From contig CM018913.1 in NCBI GenBank assembly GCA_009663005.1, positions 939,921 through 959,920 on the forward strand: a stretch of DNA of 20,000 nt, read 5' to 3'. The notes under the pieces were generated by a model. That model saw nothing but the letters and a program-made list of their open reading frames with translations, had not been told where the DNA came from and did no database searches. Source of the stretch: Actinidia chinensis. Taxonomy: Eukaryota; Streptophyta; Magnoliopsida; Ericales; Actinidiaceae. The position numbers and the translations under genes are program-made. Shown here in pieces: positions 1 through 9,912 of the stretch. Position 1 is the stretch's first letter; each line of letters opens with the position of its first letter.

Positions 1-25
1 CGTGTTGGACGAAGTGCCCAATCTT

Positions 26-41
26 GCTTTGATACCACTGT
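26..41 (-). mobile_element. Possible copia primer-binding site and LTR edge
   Basis: On the minus strand, TGGTATCAAAGC (37-26) matches the initiator-Met tRNA primer-binding site TGGTATCAGAGC of Ty1/copia elements at 11 of 12 bases. One base away the + strand reads TGTAGGCCC, suitable as an LTR edge. If real, the internal domain lies to the left, outside the window, and the LTR extends right from 39 with an unseen end. Confidence 0.35.
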
Positions 42-840
42 AGGCCCAATGCATCTTTCTTATTAAAATTCAGGTGTTAAGAATAAGGGAACGTCAGCTT
101 ATAAACAGCACAAAAGACTATAAATGGGCGGCGTGATACATTTCAAAAGTTTAAAACTAATTCTAGGACAAAATGCTTCAAATTGATATATTTAGGAATT
201 GGCAGTTAAAAAATTCAATTTGGGAAAAAAGGTGAAATCAACAAAAAGGTACCAGGTACGGTTTCCAACCTCTTCTGGGACTCGATCAGATTTGGAAAGA
301 AGATGGATTCCGGTGATGGCGAAGAACGTGTGTCAATGAGTATGAGTGGCAATGTTGGCCGGAAAATAAATCCACTCACCGGTAAGCTAGAAAATACGGT
401 GAAACCTGTTGTCATTTATGGAAACAACAGAGATCTATTGGACTTCTTGACACAAACAACTCCACTTTGTTTTCTCTCTTCAATGCTCAAAGCAATAGGT
501 CATTGTAATTCTGAAAACACAAAACCCTTATACAATTTATCAGAGTATTTTTGATTAACTAACTCCTGATAAAGCTCCAATTCTTTCTCAAACCCTAACT
601 GATTTAGTGAATTGAACGTTTCTAAATCCACACTTAACGGTTTGAACTTTGAACATTTCTACGAGCACTATAACGTCTCTAATGTAAGAGTAAAAATTGA
701 CTACAGTGACACGTGGTATGATTGTTCAATAATAATAGGGCATGTGAAGTTATTATCAAGTGTGACGACTCTAACCTAATTAGAGTGCAAACGTGATTAG
801 TTGAGATAACATAACTATGCCTTTATGTTGTTAGAAAACA
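42..840. other. Intergenic, no gene recognised
   Basis: An 83-codon open frame starts at 303, but it has no recognisable domain and lies where a copia LTR would be expected. A CACGTG G-box sits at 710-715 and an AAACCCTAA telo-like motif near 591; neither has a gene nearby to serve. Confidence 0.4.
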
Positions 841-843
841 CAT

Positions 844-1048
844 CACTGTGATTTTATATTTATGGAGGCCAAATTATAAATTTTTAAAATTAATAACAAT
901 GAACCACTTCATTAAAAATAAAAATAAAGTTTGAAGGGCTAATTGTGTATATTTCAATAGATCAATAGTAAAATAATCAAAATTAAGATTTTTCAAATAT
1001 TTGAGGGGTCTGTGGTCCCTGCCTGCCCCCCTTGTGTCCGCCAATACG
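844..1048. repeat. Degenerate transposon remnant (GGGGTCTG...TCCGCC type)
   Basis: An AT-rich body ends in GAGGGGTCTGTGGTCCCTGC then CTGCCCCCCTTGTGTCCGCC, a terminal pattern I associate with a widespread plant repeat class. It resembles the end of the stretch at 7117-7279. The superfamily is not assigned. Confidence 0.35.
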
Positions 1049-2019
1049 TGTGATATAATGTCACATAGATTGGATCAATTAGATAATTTCTTTAGGTGGA
1101 CGAATTTAAGTTGAGCCACATATTATGGATTCAAAATACTATGCGACCATTTATAATATATAGGGTGTTACATTATACTTATCTTAATGAAAAAATAGGA
1201 GGTCAAATAAATGTGTTAATGCTGTTAAAAAACATGTGGTATAAACCACATCCATTTGGCCAGCATATTATATAAACCACACGTACATGTAATATACAAA
1301 ATATAAATGACAAACCATTTTCAGTTCTCAAATTTAATGGATGTACTAAATTAGTCTAACATTCAGAATTAATCTAAATAAGTTAATCTTTAAAAAAAAA
1401 ATTAATTTTGTGATCCAAAGACACAATTTAGTATATATTGGTTTTATATGTACGTTCAAGAATATCTTATAATTGATTTAATATAGTCATGAGATTGACA
1501 TAATTTTTAAATTGCTTTGACAAATTTTTGGACGGTCGGAAGATGCATGATAAATTTATATCACTTCAACTGCTTGACACAAAATAATACCGGTCAAGAT
1601 AGAGCTTCTAAAATAATATATATAAATGACATCTTAAAATTAATCATACCATTTTACTCTCAATTTAACCCTCTCAATACATCCACCCAAAAATGTCTCA
1701 CAAACGATATGTTTTCATCATCTTCCCATTGTCCTAAGATTTTCTCATTACTTTTCCCAAAAGTTTCAACTTATTTGTCACATTTCCCAAAGTAAGAACA
1801 AATATGTTATTTCAAAAATTCCAAATTTTGGAAATGTTACTATAACCATGACAAAGAAAGATAAGTTCCACAACATTCTACAATGAAAAAGAAAAGAAAA
1901 AACAATGACATGCATTTTAGGGTCCAACATTTAATCATGTACTCACTTGTGGAAAAGAATTGTTCAAAGATTAATAATCAGTGGAGCATGTTTTCATATT
2001 ATTATTACATGTAGGTAAT
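1049..2019. other. AT-rich intergenic, no feature
   Basis: A perfect 7-b stem, ATGTGGT/ACCACAT, with a 4-b loop occurs at 1234-1251. Nothing else is recognisable; the short open frame at 1517-1795 has no similarity I know. Confidence 0.5.
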
Positions 2020-2119
2020 GTCCATATTACACTGTTACAACGACTCATCAAATCAAACCTGATAAAAATGTTATTTTCACGTGGAAACCTAGAAAGATAA
2101 GTTGTCTTCCACTGAGAAA
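2020..2119 (+). repeat. Dispersed repeat, copy 1
   Basis: Shares GTCCATATTACACTGT, then ATCAAATCA(A/G)ACCT, ATTTTCACGTGG and TTCCACT in the same order and spacing with 4359-4459, same orientation. Probably two fragments of one transposon family. Confidence 0.6.
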
Positions 2120-3345
2120 AATATGTTTAGGTAGAAAATGAATTTGTTAATTACATTACCCATTTTTTTTATTATTAATAATTGGTATAGTAAGATGTAT
2201 TAGAGTAGGTTTAATTTGAACTAACTACATAGTTTGTTAGGTGGATCGTCGGTCCGAAGTGCACTAATGATACTTTCTTTCGTAGATTATCGATCGGACT
2301 ATTGGCGCTCAAGACAGACCTAACTTTCGGCTGAGGGGGCCATGCATGGCCACTCCCGAATTTTGTCCAGATAGTTCATATATAATATGCACTAGAATAA
2401 TAATATACAAATAGAAATCTATATATAATTTTTGGATAGAATAATATGGTAGAATTTAAGTCTTTCAATTTTACACATCAAGATGAGTTTATACATATAT
2501 ATATACACACAAGATCTATATAACCCTAGTTTAAAAAATATTATTAATAGAAAATCAGATTGATGAAAAATATAAAACGTGATATGTTAGTATATGGACA
2601 AGAAAAAGAAGACCCATGATCTTTATAAAAAGAAACGATTTGAATTAAAAAAATGGTTACATTCAACTGTGTAAATACATAATGCATAAAATCACTCAGG
2701 GATATATAAATGAAAATGATATATAACCTAATATAAATGGTAGAAATGATATCTAACCCAATATATAATTCCCATAAGAATCCCATAATGGGTATTAAAT
2801 GCGATATATACATATATAACCCATTATATTTAACCCTAATTACCAGAGCTATTTTGGTCTAATGCACTATAAATATGATTCATATTTAACTATAACTACA
2901 CATAGAATGCATTGCGCGTGTACTTCCATAACTAGGATTTCTATTTAATTAATTTTTTTTAATGATAGGACGTGTGTTCAAAGTACATTTGTTTTTCGAT
3001 TTTGAAAATTCTAACTTAATAAAATTAATTTTTAATGATATAATGTAAAGAATGACATTGAAGGATGTGGGGCTTTTACCTTCAAACAAAACTAGATATA
3101 TAATTTTTATTTATTAATATATTATTGCTATTTTATTTTTGTGGTGTTTTATATATAAATTTTATATAAAAATAATTCCATTCACTTATTATTGTCCATA
3201 ACAGGAATGAGAATATTCTTCACCTCACTTTAATGCCCTTCTAAGGAAATCATCTTGACTTCCCAGTTCCCCACCACCACTCATAACCGATTTTAATTCT
3301 AATTTCAGTGACCACATACACTAATGAAGCTGACTTGACCTTGGA
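2120..3345. other. AT-rich intergenic, no gene
   Basis: Contains many TATATA runs, for example 2494-2506. A less AT-rich island sits at 2240-2360 with no open frame of note. The minus-strand open frame at 2544-2813 is AT-driven and unconvincing. Confidence 0.5.
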
Positions 3346-3350
3346 ACGAA

Positions 3351-3514
3351 AGTGTTTGGGTGTAGTCTCCATGATTGATTAAATAGTTTTTTTTTCCGTT
3401 TTTGGTATTTTTTTTTATTTTTAAACTCTTTAATTTTGATTAACCATTGAAAATTTTAACTAAACACAAAAAAACTTGAAAATGAAAACAACTAAAAAAA
3501 CTTACCCCAAGCAT
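3351..3514. mobile_element. Weak MITE candidate
   Basis: Left end GTGTTTGGGTGTAG and right end CTTACCCCAAGCAT are roughly inverse, with T-rich and A-rich arms inward. No clear target duplication. Confidence 0.3.
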
Positions 3515-4087
3515 GGCATATATTTGAAGAATTCAATTAATTTATAAGAAAATAGATTTATTAGACTAAACCAACCCTGCCCCACGTAGGTTGAAGAATT
3601 CTATTGAGTTATATTTGAAGAATTCAGCTATATGTAGGTTGCATGTACTTGCCTATTCGAATGACTCGATCCTATACCATACCTAAACCTAATCCGAGAA
3701 AGATATAAGAACCGTTACCCATGCAAAGATTTTAAGGATATTATGAATATTTTGTATTTAAAATATTAGAGGAAAGGGTATTATTGACCTTTCGATATTG
3801 AGAAAATTGGCTGAGAAAGATAAATAACTCAAATAGGATCAAAACTTGTTACTTTGTAAGTTTATCTATACTAGAAGCTGCTAGTTTAAAAAAATAACTA
3901 ATTTTTTTAAAAATATTAACAAAAAAATGTTTTTTTAAATAAAAACTCACTTATTTATAGCTTGTGCCTTGCACGGTCCCTTCCACTCGTTATAACTTAT
4001 AACAAAAGTCCAAATTGTACACTTTCTCATGGGAGAAATAGAAATGACACCGCCATTATATGTGCATTTGATTTAGTCCAATATATA

Positions 4088-4296
4088 GGCTATGTTTGGT
4101 AATACTTAAAAACTATTTTTTTTAAGTTTGCTATTAAAAAAGTTAAGATTTTTTATTTTTTTTTATTTTTCTGATTTTATTTTAGCTATAATTAAACAAA
4201 AAAATAAAAATAAAAAAATAAAAAAACCTAATCTGGATGACTTTTTTGCTTATAAACTTAAAAAAAATAGCTAAAAAACTGGTATCTAACAGAGCC
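4088..4296. mobile_element. 209-b MITE with long inverted arms
   Basis: Starts GGCTATGTTTGGTAATAC and ends GGTATCTAACAGAGCC. The inner arms AACTATTTTTTTTAAGTTT and AAACTTAAAAAAAATAGCT are near-perfect inverses. ATA flanks both ends (4085-4087 and 4297-4299), compatible with a 3-b duplication as in PIF/Harbinger elements, though short and AT-rich. No coding capacity. Confidence 0.65.
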
Positions 4297-4358
4297 ATAA
4301 TCATATGCATATGTATAAGAGGCACGACTTATGAAGGAACCTAATAAGCAAACGACGG

Positions 4359-4459
4359 GTCCATATTACACTGTGGATGACCGTGATTTATCAAATCAGA
4401 CCTAAAAAATTCATTTTCACGTGGACTTATCAAGTGGACTTAAAAGCTGTATTCCACTA
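4359..4459 (+). repeat. Dispersed repeat, copy 2
   Basis: Partner of 2020-2119. It lies about 60 b after the 4088-4296 MITE and contains a CACGTGG motif in the shared part. Confidence 0.6.
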
Positions 4460-4529
4460 CGTATAGGTACTGTTCATAGTGCATTTGTTCTAAGCAAAAT
4501 CCATCTTTAGCATTAGACGAGGGTTTTGG

Positions 4530-4730
4530 CACTTATTAATTTTTTTTTGAGAAAGAAATCTAAAAATGCAAAAAATTGGTCTAATTTGATTAAAAAAAAT
4601 AACTAAAAACAAAAATATTGCATTTTTACTTGGCAAATAAGTTTTTTTTTTGGCTTTAGTAGATTTTTTGTATCAAATTAGATAAATAATTTTACATTTT
4701 CAGATTGCTCTCATTAAGAAGAATCGAATT
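4530..4730. repeat. AT-rich fold-back repeat
   Basis: GGTCTAATTTGAT (about 4578-4590) and ATCAAATTAGATA (4672-4684) begin two arms of some 40-60 b that pair imperfectly, including AAATCTAAAAATG against CATTTTCAGATT. A MITE or other fold-back origin is likely; ends and target duplication are unclear. Confidence 0.5.
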
Positions 4731-5244
4731 AGAAATAATTTTTTTTATCAAACAATGAAAAAAGTTTATTGACGAAATAAACTTGTAAACCAAAGCAATT
4801 AAATTAGCTAAAAAAAATAATAAACTAAGTCTATCCCAAATTGTGTCTAAATAATAAATATTAACCGTCTCTCAATAAAAGTTTAAACCACTCCCTCTGA
4901 GTTGTTTTGGTGCATCTTTCATTCATAGTTTACAAGCAAAATACCTTGCATGAGACAAAGTAGTTTGTTATTGGTAAGTTTTTTTTTTTTTTTTGTTATT
5001 GGTAAATTTAGAGGGCCATTTTTTTTGAGTTATGCTTTTAAGGTTATTTTTTATAACTTGCAGTAATCTGCACAAATAGGTGCCTTAGTACTTTGCATTC
5101 AATGTTACTTTATAGATTTCACACTTCTAATCACAAGTAAGGTTACGTGTCAATTCGTTCATTTTGTTGGCAAGTTGTTTAGAAGTGTAATGAAAACTCG
5201 TCATGTGAGCAAATTTAAGGACATTATTGATCTTATATACTCAC

Positions 5245-5740
5245 TAATTCAAGATCCAAACACAGCATTAGTTCATGAATTTTCCTTAAATGCTCCAAAA
5301 GTTGGACTTTTAAATAGTTGACCCCATGGTTAACATAGCAAATGCTAAGTGATTGGGGGTAAACTATTGTAAAGCTTATATATTTGTGAGTTAAACTCTT
5401 GAAATAATGCATATTTTGGGCCCACTCTTTGATGTGAGAGCCAATGCCACTATTTGTTTCCTTGAACAAAACAAGCTCTTGTTCATTAGGACACTGACTT
5501 TGCCAAAACATAATTGGCATATATACATACCACCTCAATGCCATTCACTAATTTTTGATATCAATTTCTTTATAGAATCATTTATAACATCTCTAATGTA
5601 TACATCAAGATTATGTACCTTATTATTTTATTTTGCATTTGGAAGGGTAAAATTGGATAATGCACTTTAGTAGGCTATTCAAATTTTATGTTTTTTTATA
5701 TCTTACTATCTGACTTTGTCTTTTGCTAGTTTAGCAGTGC
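5245..5740 (+). repeat. Diverged direct duplication, copy A
   Basis: Shares long stretches with 5918-6615: TTGATGTGAGAGCCAATGCC, then TCCTTGAACAAAACAAGCTC, GTTCATTAGGACACTGAC, TGCCATTCACTAA and, near the end, CTTTTGCTAGTTTA. Neither copy encodes a recognisable protein; short open frames on both strands are shadows of each other. Confidence 0.85.
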
Positions 5741-5917
5741 AATATAGAAATTGATAGCATACGAGTTGGAGTTGAACTTTAGATTAAAGGCTTCATGATG
5801 AGACTCTAGTGGTCACATGACTACCACTCGCCCCAACTTCTGAGATTGAGATTTATGTATCTTTATTGATCTATTTCATTTCATATCATATCAATTTTTT
5901 TTTAATTTTTTTTATAA

Positions 5918-6615
5918 ATTCATGATCCAAATGTAACATTAGTCCATCACTTTGCCTTAAATGGTTCAAAGTTTGGACTTGTAAATAGTTGACCACATGA
6001 CTAAAATAGCAAAATGCTAAGTTATTCCCAACCACATGTACCTTGAGGGGCTACTGTTAGGATTAAAGCTTTGTTTGTGGGTTAAACTGTATTCAAACAA
6101 TGCATATTTTAGGACTGCTCTTTGATGTGAGAGCCAATGCCATTATTTGCTTCCTTGAACAAAACAAGCTCTCGTTCATTAGGACACTGACCTTGCCAAA
6201 CATGATTGGCTTGCCACTCTACCTACATTCTCTCTCATTGCCATTCACTAACTTTTGATATCTCAATTTCTATTTCTTTTTAAAATCATTTGGAGCATCT
6301 TCAATACATACATATAAATTATATATATTTTGCTCCCTCATTTTGCATTGGTTAATTTCACTTACCTATCCTGAGATTTTGACAAATATAGATATTTCCC
6401 TTGTAATTTTTAAAATTGCACTGTCCTCCCTTAACTTTTGCTGACATTCTCAAGTTCCCCCTTCCTACCAATTCATTCCAATGCAAACACTATGTCTATG
6501 AGAGAGAGAGAAAGAGAGAGAGAGGTCGAGGTCTTTGCATTTTATAATGCGTTTTGGACTCTTCAAACTTTATATATTTATATCTTCTCGTCTTTTGCTA
6601 GTTTATTAGTGGACT
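5918..6615 (+). repeat. Diverged direct duplication, copy B (with extra sequence)
   Basis: Aligns with copy A from ATCCAAATGTAACATTAGT to TTTTGCTAGTTTA, but carries about 190 b extra (roughly 6352-6540), including a GA microsatellite. The extra piece is either an insertion in B or a loss from A. Confidence 0.8.
6499..6524 (+). repeat. (GA)n microsatellite
   Basis: About 12 GA units with one AAAG interruption, within the part of copy B that is missing from copy A. Confidence 0.9.
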
Positions 6616-7116
6616 CCAATACATTCTTCAAATCTTTTGTAGTATAATTTTGTATTTGAAGATTGTTTCACATATATCAAATTTACCCCCAAAAAAAGTG
6701 GTTTGATGTTTTGGGTATTTGTTAGAGCAAACAAAATACTACCTCAATTATCATTTTTGGTTTTCTATATCTGGATTTTTGATTTGTCAAGAAATTAAAA
6801 CTACAAACAGGCCACAAAATTACACTATGCTGGTGGAACATTAAGGGCTACCACTGGTTTCTGGTCCAAAGTCGTACCAACCAAAAATCCAACTTTTAAG
6901 CAAGGATAGGAACTTATTAGCCAAAGTTCAAATAAATAGAAAAGGGTAAAGCCAGCATAGACTTTGTTTACAATAGGGTATGAAGGATATAGTAGGTAGC
7001 CCAACTCTAAAAAACCCAAAAAATAATAATAATAAAAAATTGGATCTGAATAACTAAATGGCCTGTACGAAATTCTCGCTTACAACAAAGTTTTAAGGAG
7101 ATAGTAGATAACTAGG
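6616..7116. other. Intergenic, no gene
   Basis: AT-rich sequence with a short (AAT)n run near 7021-7035. No recognisable coding or repeat feature. Confidence 0.5.
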
Positions 7117-7279
7117 GACGGATACATAATTTTAACCAAAGAGACGAGTATATATATAAAAAAAAATTGAAAAAATAAATTTATATAATTTTAAAATTTT
7201 TGAACAAATACTATTAAAATAATATTTTTTTTTCAAAACTTGGGAGAGCGGATGCCCCCGCCACTTGGTCCGTCCTTGT
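7117..7279. repeat. Degenerate TIR-like remnant
   Basis: Starts AGGGACGGATAC and ends GGTCCGTCCTT, a short inverted terminal match (GGACGGA/TCCGTCC). The end GGATGCCCCCGCCACTTGG resembles the 844-1048 remnant. Confidence 0.4.
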
Positions 7280-7373
7280 AGGTAACCCCAACATTAAAAT
7301 AAAAAAATATGCCGAACTCTAAGTACACAACTTTTTCAGATAATGCCATGTCAAAATAATAACAATATCTTCC

Positions 7374-8080
7374 CAAAGCCCATTAACAGCTTGTAATGGG
7401 TCTCCTCTAATATTGGGCTGTTAGGCCTTTTAGACAGCTTCAGCCAAGATTTTGCTTCACGAAGGCCTGCTAATGGGCTTGTTTGTATGCCCAACCAAGG
7501 CTAGAGGCAGTCTAGTGCCATTTTTCCAAAGGAAAAAACTAGGGTAAATTACAAATGATACCCCCTATGTTTCAATTAAATACAATATCAACCTTAAAGT
7601 TTTGGAAATTATATCCCACCCTTTACATTTATATTTGTATAACGATTATGATAATTTCATAAGTTTAATTTTCAAATAATACCTATTTTTTCCCTCAAAT
7701 AATTTCCATTAAAGTTGTGGTATTGGTAGAGAAAGTGATGGAGAGAGAGAGAGGAGGGTCTGGGAGGGAGGAATGAGAGGGTGGAGGAGGGGATTGATGG
7801 TGGTGGAGTGTGATGGAGATGGGCCATATATGGCTATGGGTGGTGGTGTTTCGAGAGGAAGTGGTACTTGTAGTTTACCCAAAATAGCAAAGAAAATTTA
7901 TATACAGTTTAGATTTCAACAGGGACCAAAAAGAAACCTTTCATAAACCACAGGGACTAACAGTGTCCACAATCTGATATATTGCTCGTCATTTACAAAG
8001 CTTGTAAAAAAGTTCTAACAGAGTACAGTGTTTCAGCCTCGGTTTCATCGCTACCATATACAAGAACTTTTCCCTATTTC
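7374..8080 (+). promoter_or_regulatory. Likely ENR promoter region
   Basis: Upstream of the leader there are TGGGCT motifs at 7414-7419 and 7474-7479 and AGCCCA at 7377-7382, which match the site II class seen in promoters of plant housekeeping and growth genes. TATA-like runs occur near 7898-7904 and 7976-7982, but neither is decisive. A TIR-bounded repeat (7542-7880) separates the TGGGCT motifs from the leader, so they may be too distant to act. Promoter function is inferred from position and motifs only. Confidence 0.4.
7542..7880. mobile_element. 339-b TIR element just upstream of the ENR leader
   Basis: Left end GGGTAAATTACAAATGATAC and right end GTGGTACTTGTAGTTTACCC are imperfect inverted repeats (GGGTAAAYTACAART), the ends of a common plant Mutator-like MITE type. 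The interior holds a GA- and GGTGG-rich purine block (about 7726-7855). No clear target duplication was found. Confidence 0.55.
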
Positions 8081-8210
8081 TCTCTCGCGTTTTCAGGCCC
8101 ACAATTTTTTCTAGGGTTTCGACAAAAACCCAGCTGATTACATCTAAATCTTCCCTCTTCAGCAATAGATATTCTACTGATCCGTCACTCACATTGGCTC
8201 CTTCGGCGAG
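8081..8210 (+). other. Probable 5' untranslated exon 1
   Basis: A pyrimidine-rich stretch without any ATG, ending at a donor GGCGAG|GTTAGT. It has a GGCCCA motif (8096-8101) and a telo-box TAGGGTTT (8112-8119), common in leaders of plant housekeeping genes. The true transcription start is unknown; the left edge given is a guess. Confidence 0.5.
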
Positions 8211-9598
8211 GTTAGTTCACTTTCTCTCTCTAAATTTTTACTACCTTTTCTTCGCATCTTTGCTATAAATTTTTTGTTTACAGATGAATATGAAATCCAT
8301 ATGGGCCGGTTAATTATAGCTTAAACTTAATTACAAGTCAGTTTTGTAAGTTGTCATTACTGTTTTCGACATTTTGTGATGGTACTTTGTGAAAAAGTAG
8401 TCTGTTTTACGAAGGTTTTTTCGGTAAATTGATCATAATCATGTTATTATCTGTGTTTGGTTGCTGAGAAAAACAAATGTGGGGAAGAAAGGAAAATGAA
8501 GCATAATTTAATTGGCTTGAATGTTAATTGTTACTTGTCTTGATTTATTGCTATGTCTATAAGTACTTAGGTTTATGAGAAATATGTTTGTTGTAATGTT
8601 TTTGGTTGTTGAGACGAGAAATGTCTTGAAAAAAAGGAAAATCAAATTTCGAATATTTCTTTAATTTTCTCTTGATTTCCCAAACTCGGAACAATCCTTC
8701 ATGCCTTTTTGGTTTCAGATCAACTGCATAAGCAACGTAGTTGTTGCAAAATCTTTCAAACATTCAAGGTTTGATGAGGTTAGTGCTTGTTGCTTTGTGT
8801 AATTATGAATTCCCCATGTAAATATAGAAGCAGCAACCTCCGATGCAACCTGCTGCAGCATAAGTAGAAATCGAGGTAGTGGGCAAGGAAGAACAACCGT
8901 TTGACTTTGGCAGTGGCAGGTTTCGCCATGTAATATATTGGAAATGTGTTGAACTGCAAATCTTGGAATGACAGTTTGACCCCGTTTTTGGCCCCGAGCG
9001 ATTGCGAACTTGTAGACTTGTGATGCAGAATAGCAGGAGGTGGAAAGCGGGGTGATGACGGTCCTCAATTCTAAAGATTGCAGTATGAATTTGGCACATC
9101 CAAATTCATGCTGCATAGAGCGTATAGCAATTATATAATACTTCATAGAGTAAGGGTGCTACTCTTTGAGAAGTTGTTGTGGTGCTGCTATTTAATCGTA
9201 ATTGGTTTTATGTTTATTGTAAAAACAAAAGAATTGATACTGAAATAGCAGAAAATACTTGCAATCAACATTCATTGCAAGGCTGATGAAAAAAAGCAAC
9301 ATTGATAACAAATCTTTGGTCAAACCACTGATCCAAGCTAAATGCCTCAAGGATGCACAATTTAGTGAAGGTTCTTTCATACTTAGCTCCTAATATGAAA
9401 ACATTAACGTCAAACATTTTGTTTCTTTCTTTTTCCAGTTTTATCAGCAACTAACTGAAAACTCTGTTAGTTTTCTACAGTTTATGGTCTTCCTGTTATG
9501 TCTCTGGTTTTAAATACAGTGTGCTCTTTGCACTAAGAGTTTGAAGTCATCACATAGATAAGTTTGCAAGTTACTTCTGATTTTGGTATATTGCACAG
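8211..9598 (+). other. Leader intron region
   Basis: Probably spliced out except for 8719-8778. The part from about 8803 to 9146 is less AT-rich than its surroundings and has two overlapping open frames on the minus strand (143 and 98 codons). I recognise neither product, and both lie inside the inferred intron. The remainder is plain AT-rich intron sequence. Confidence 0.45.
8719..8778 (+). other. Possible 5' untranslated exon 2
   Basis: Preceded by a pyrimidine-rich tract and TTGGTTTCAG, and followed by two candidate donors ten bases apart: AAG|GTTTGA at 8769 and GAG|GTTAGT at 8779. With the second donor the exon contains ATG at 8774-8776, in frame with the main start after splicing to 9599. 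It may be an optional exon. Confidence 0.4.
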
Positions 9599-9635
9599 GT
9601 TTCTATTATCTTCCTTGAGATTTTGTTTGCTGAGA
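9599..9635 (+). other. 5' untranslated segment just before the start codon
   Basis: Follows an acceptor TTGCACAG (AG at 9597-9598) and runs to the ATG at 9636. It has no in-frame stop, so upstream in-frame initiation is possible if exon 2 is spliced at 8778. Confidence 0.5.
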
Positions 9636-9912
9636 ATGGCGGCAACTGCGTCTACTGCTCTGCAAATCACTGCAGCAAGGCCCTCCATTTCCTCTACTCG
9701 CAGAATTTTCAAGGCTGGTATTGCAAGTGTTGGTGCTGATTCTAAAGGGATGTCATGCGCTAAGCTTGCTAGCACTCGTCATATATCATCTGTACAGCAA
9801 TTTCAGCGCAATTTCATGTCATCGCGGGCAGAATTTCATAAGTTCTCTGTAAAGGCTGTGTCTGAATCTAGTGAAACCAAGCCTGCATCAGGGTTACCAA
9901 TCAATTTGAAAG
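9636..9912 (+). CDS. MOD1: ENR coding exon 1: transit peptide and start of mature enzyme
   Basis: Encodes residues 1-92 and the first base of G93. It starts [10 protein letters not shown] and carries the whole transit peptide. By comparison with remembered Brassica ENR, cleavage is likely near KAV/SESSE, residues 75/76. The donor is AAG|GTTAGA. An in-frame ATG exists upstream at 9564, but it lies before the acceptor AG at 9597-9598 and is probably intronic. Confidence 0.95.

Noticed and set aside
303..554. 83-codon open frame beginning MDSGDGEERVSM
   Set aside because: No recognisable domain, no upstream promoter or splice context, and it lies in a likely LTR remnant.
1234..1251. Perfect 7-b stem-loop ATGTGGT/ACCACAT
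   Set aside because: Too short to be meaningful in this AT-rich stretch; no gene context.
2544..2813. Minus-strand 89-codon frame with hydrophobic stretches
   Set aside because: Ile/Tyr/Phe-rich composition follows from AT-rich DNA; no homology recognised.
3519..3626. Short repeat ATATTTGAAGAATTCA in two places about 90 b apart
   Set aside because: Only about 16 b shared; could be chance or a small slippage product.
4978..4994. Long T run between two TTGTTATTGGTAA copies
   Set aside because: A simple slippage duplication with no further structure.
7989..8192. Minus-strand 67-codon open frame over the ENR leader
   Set aside because: Antisense to the inferred leader, with no known domain; it looks like a chance frame.
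9564..9635. Upstream in-frame ATG at 9564 as the ENR start
   Set aside because: An acceptor (TTGCACAG) lies between it and the MAATAS start, so it is probably intronic; the ATG at 9636 matches the family N terminus.
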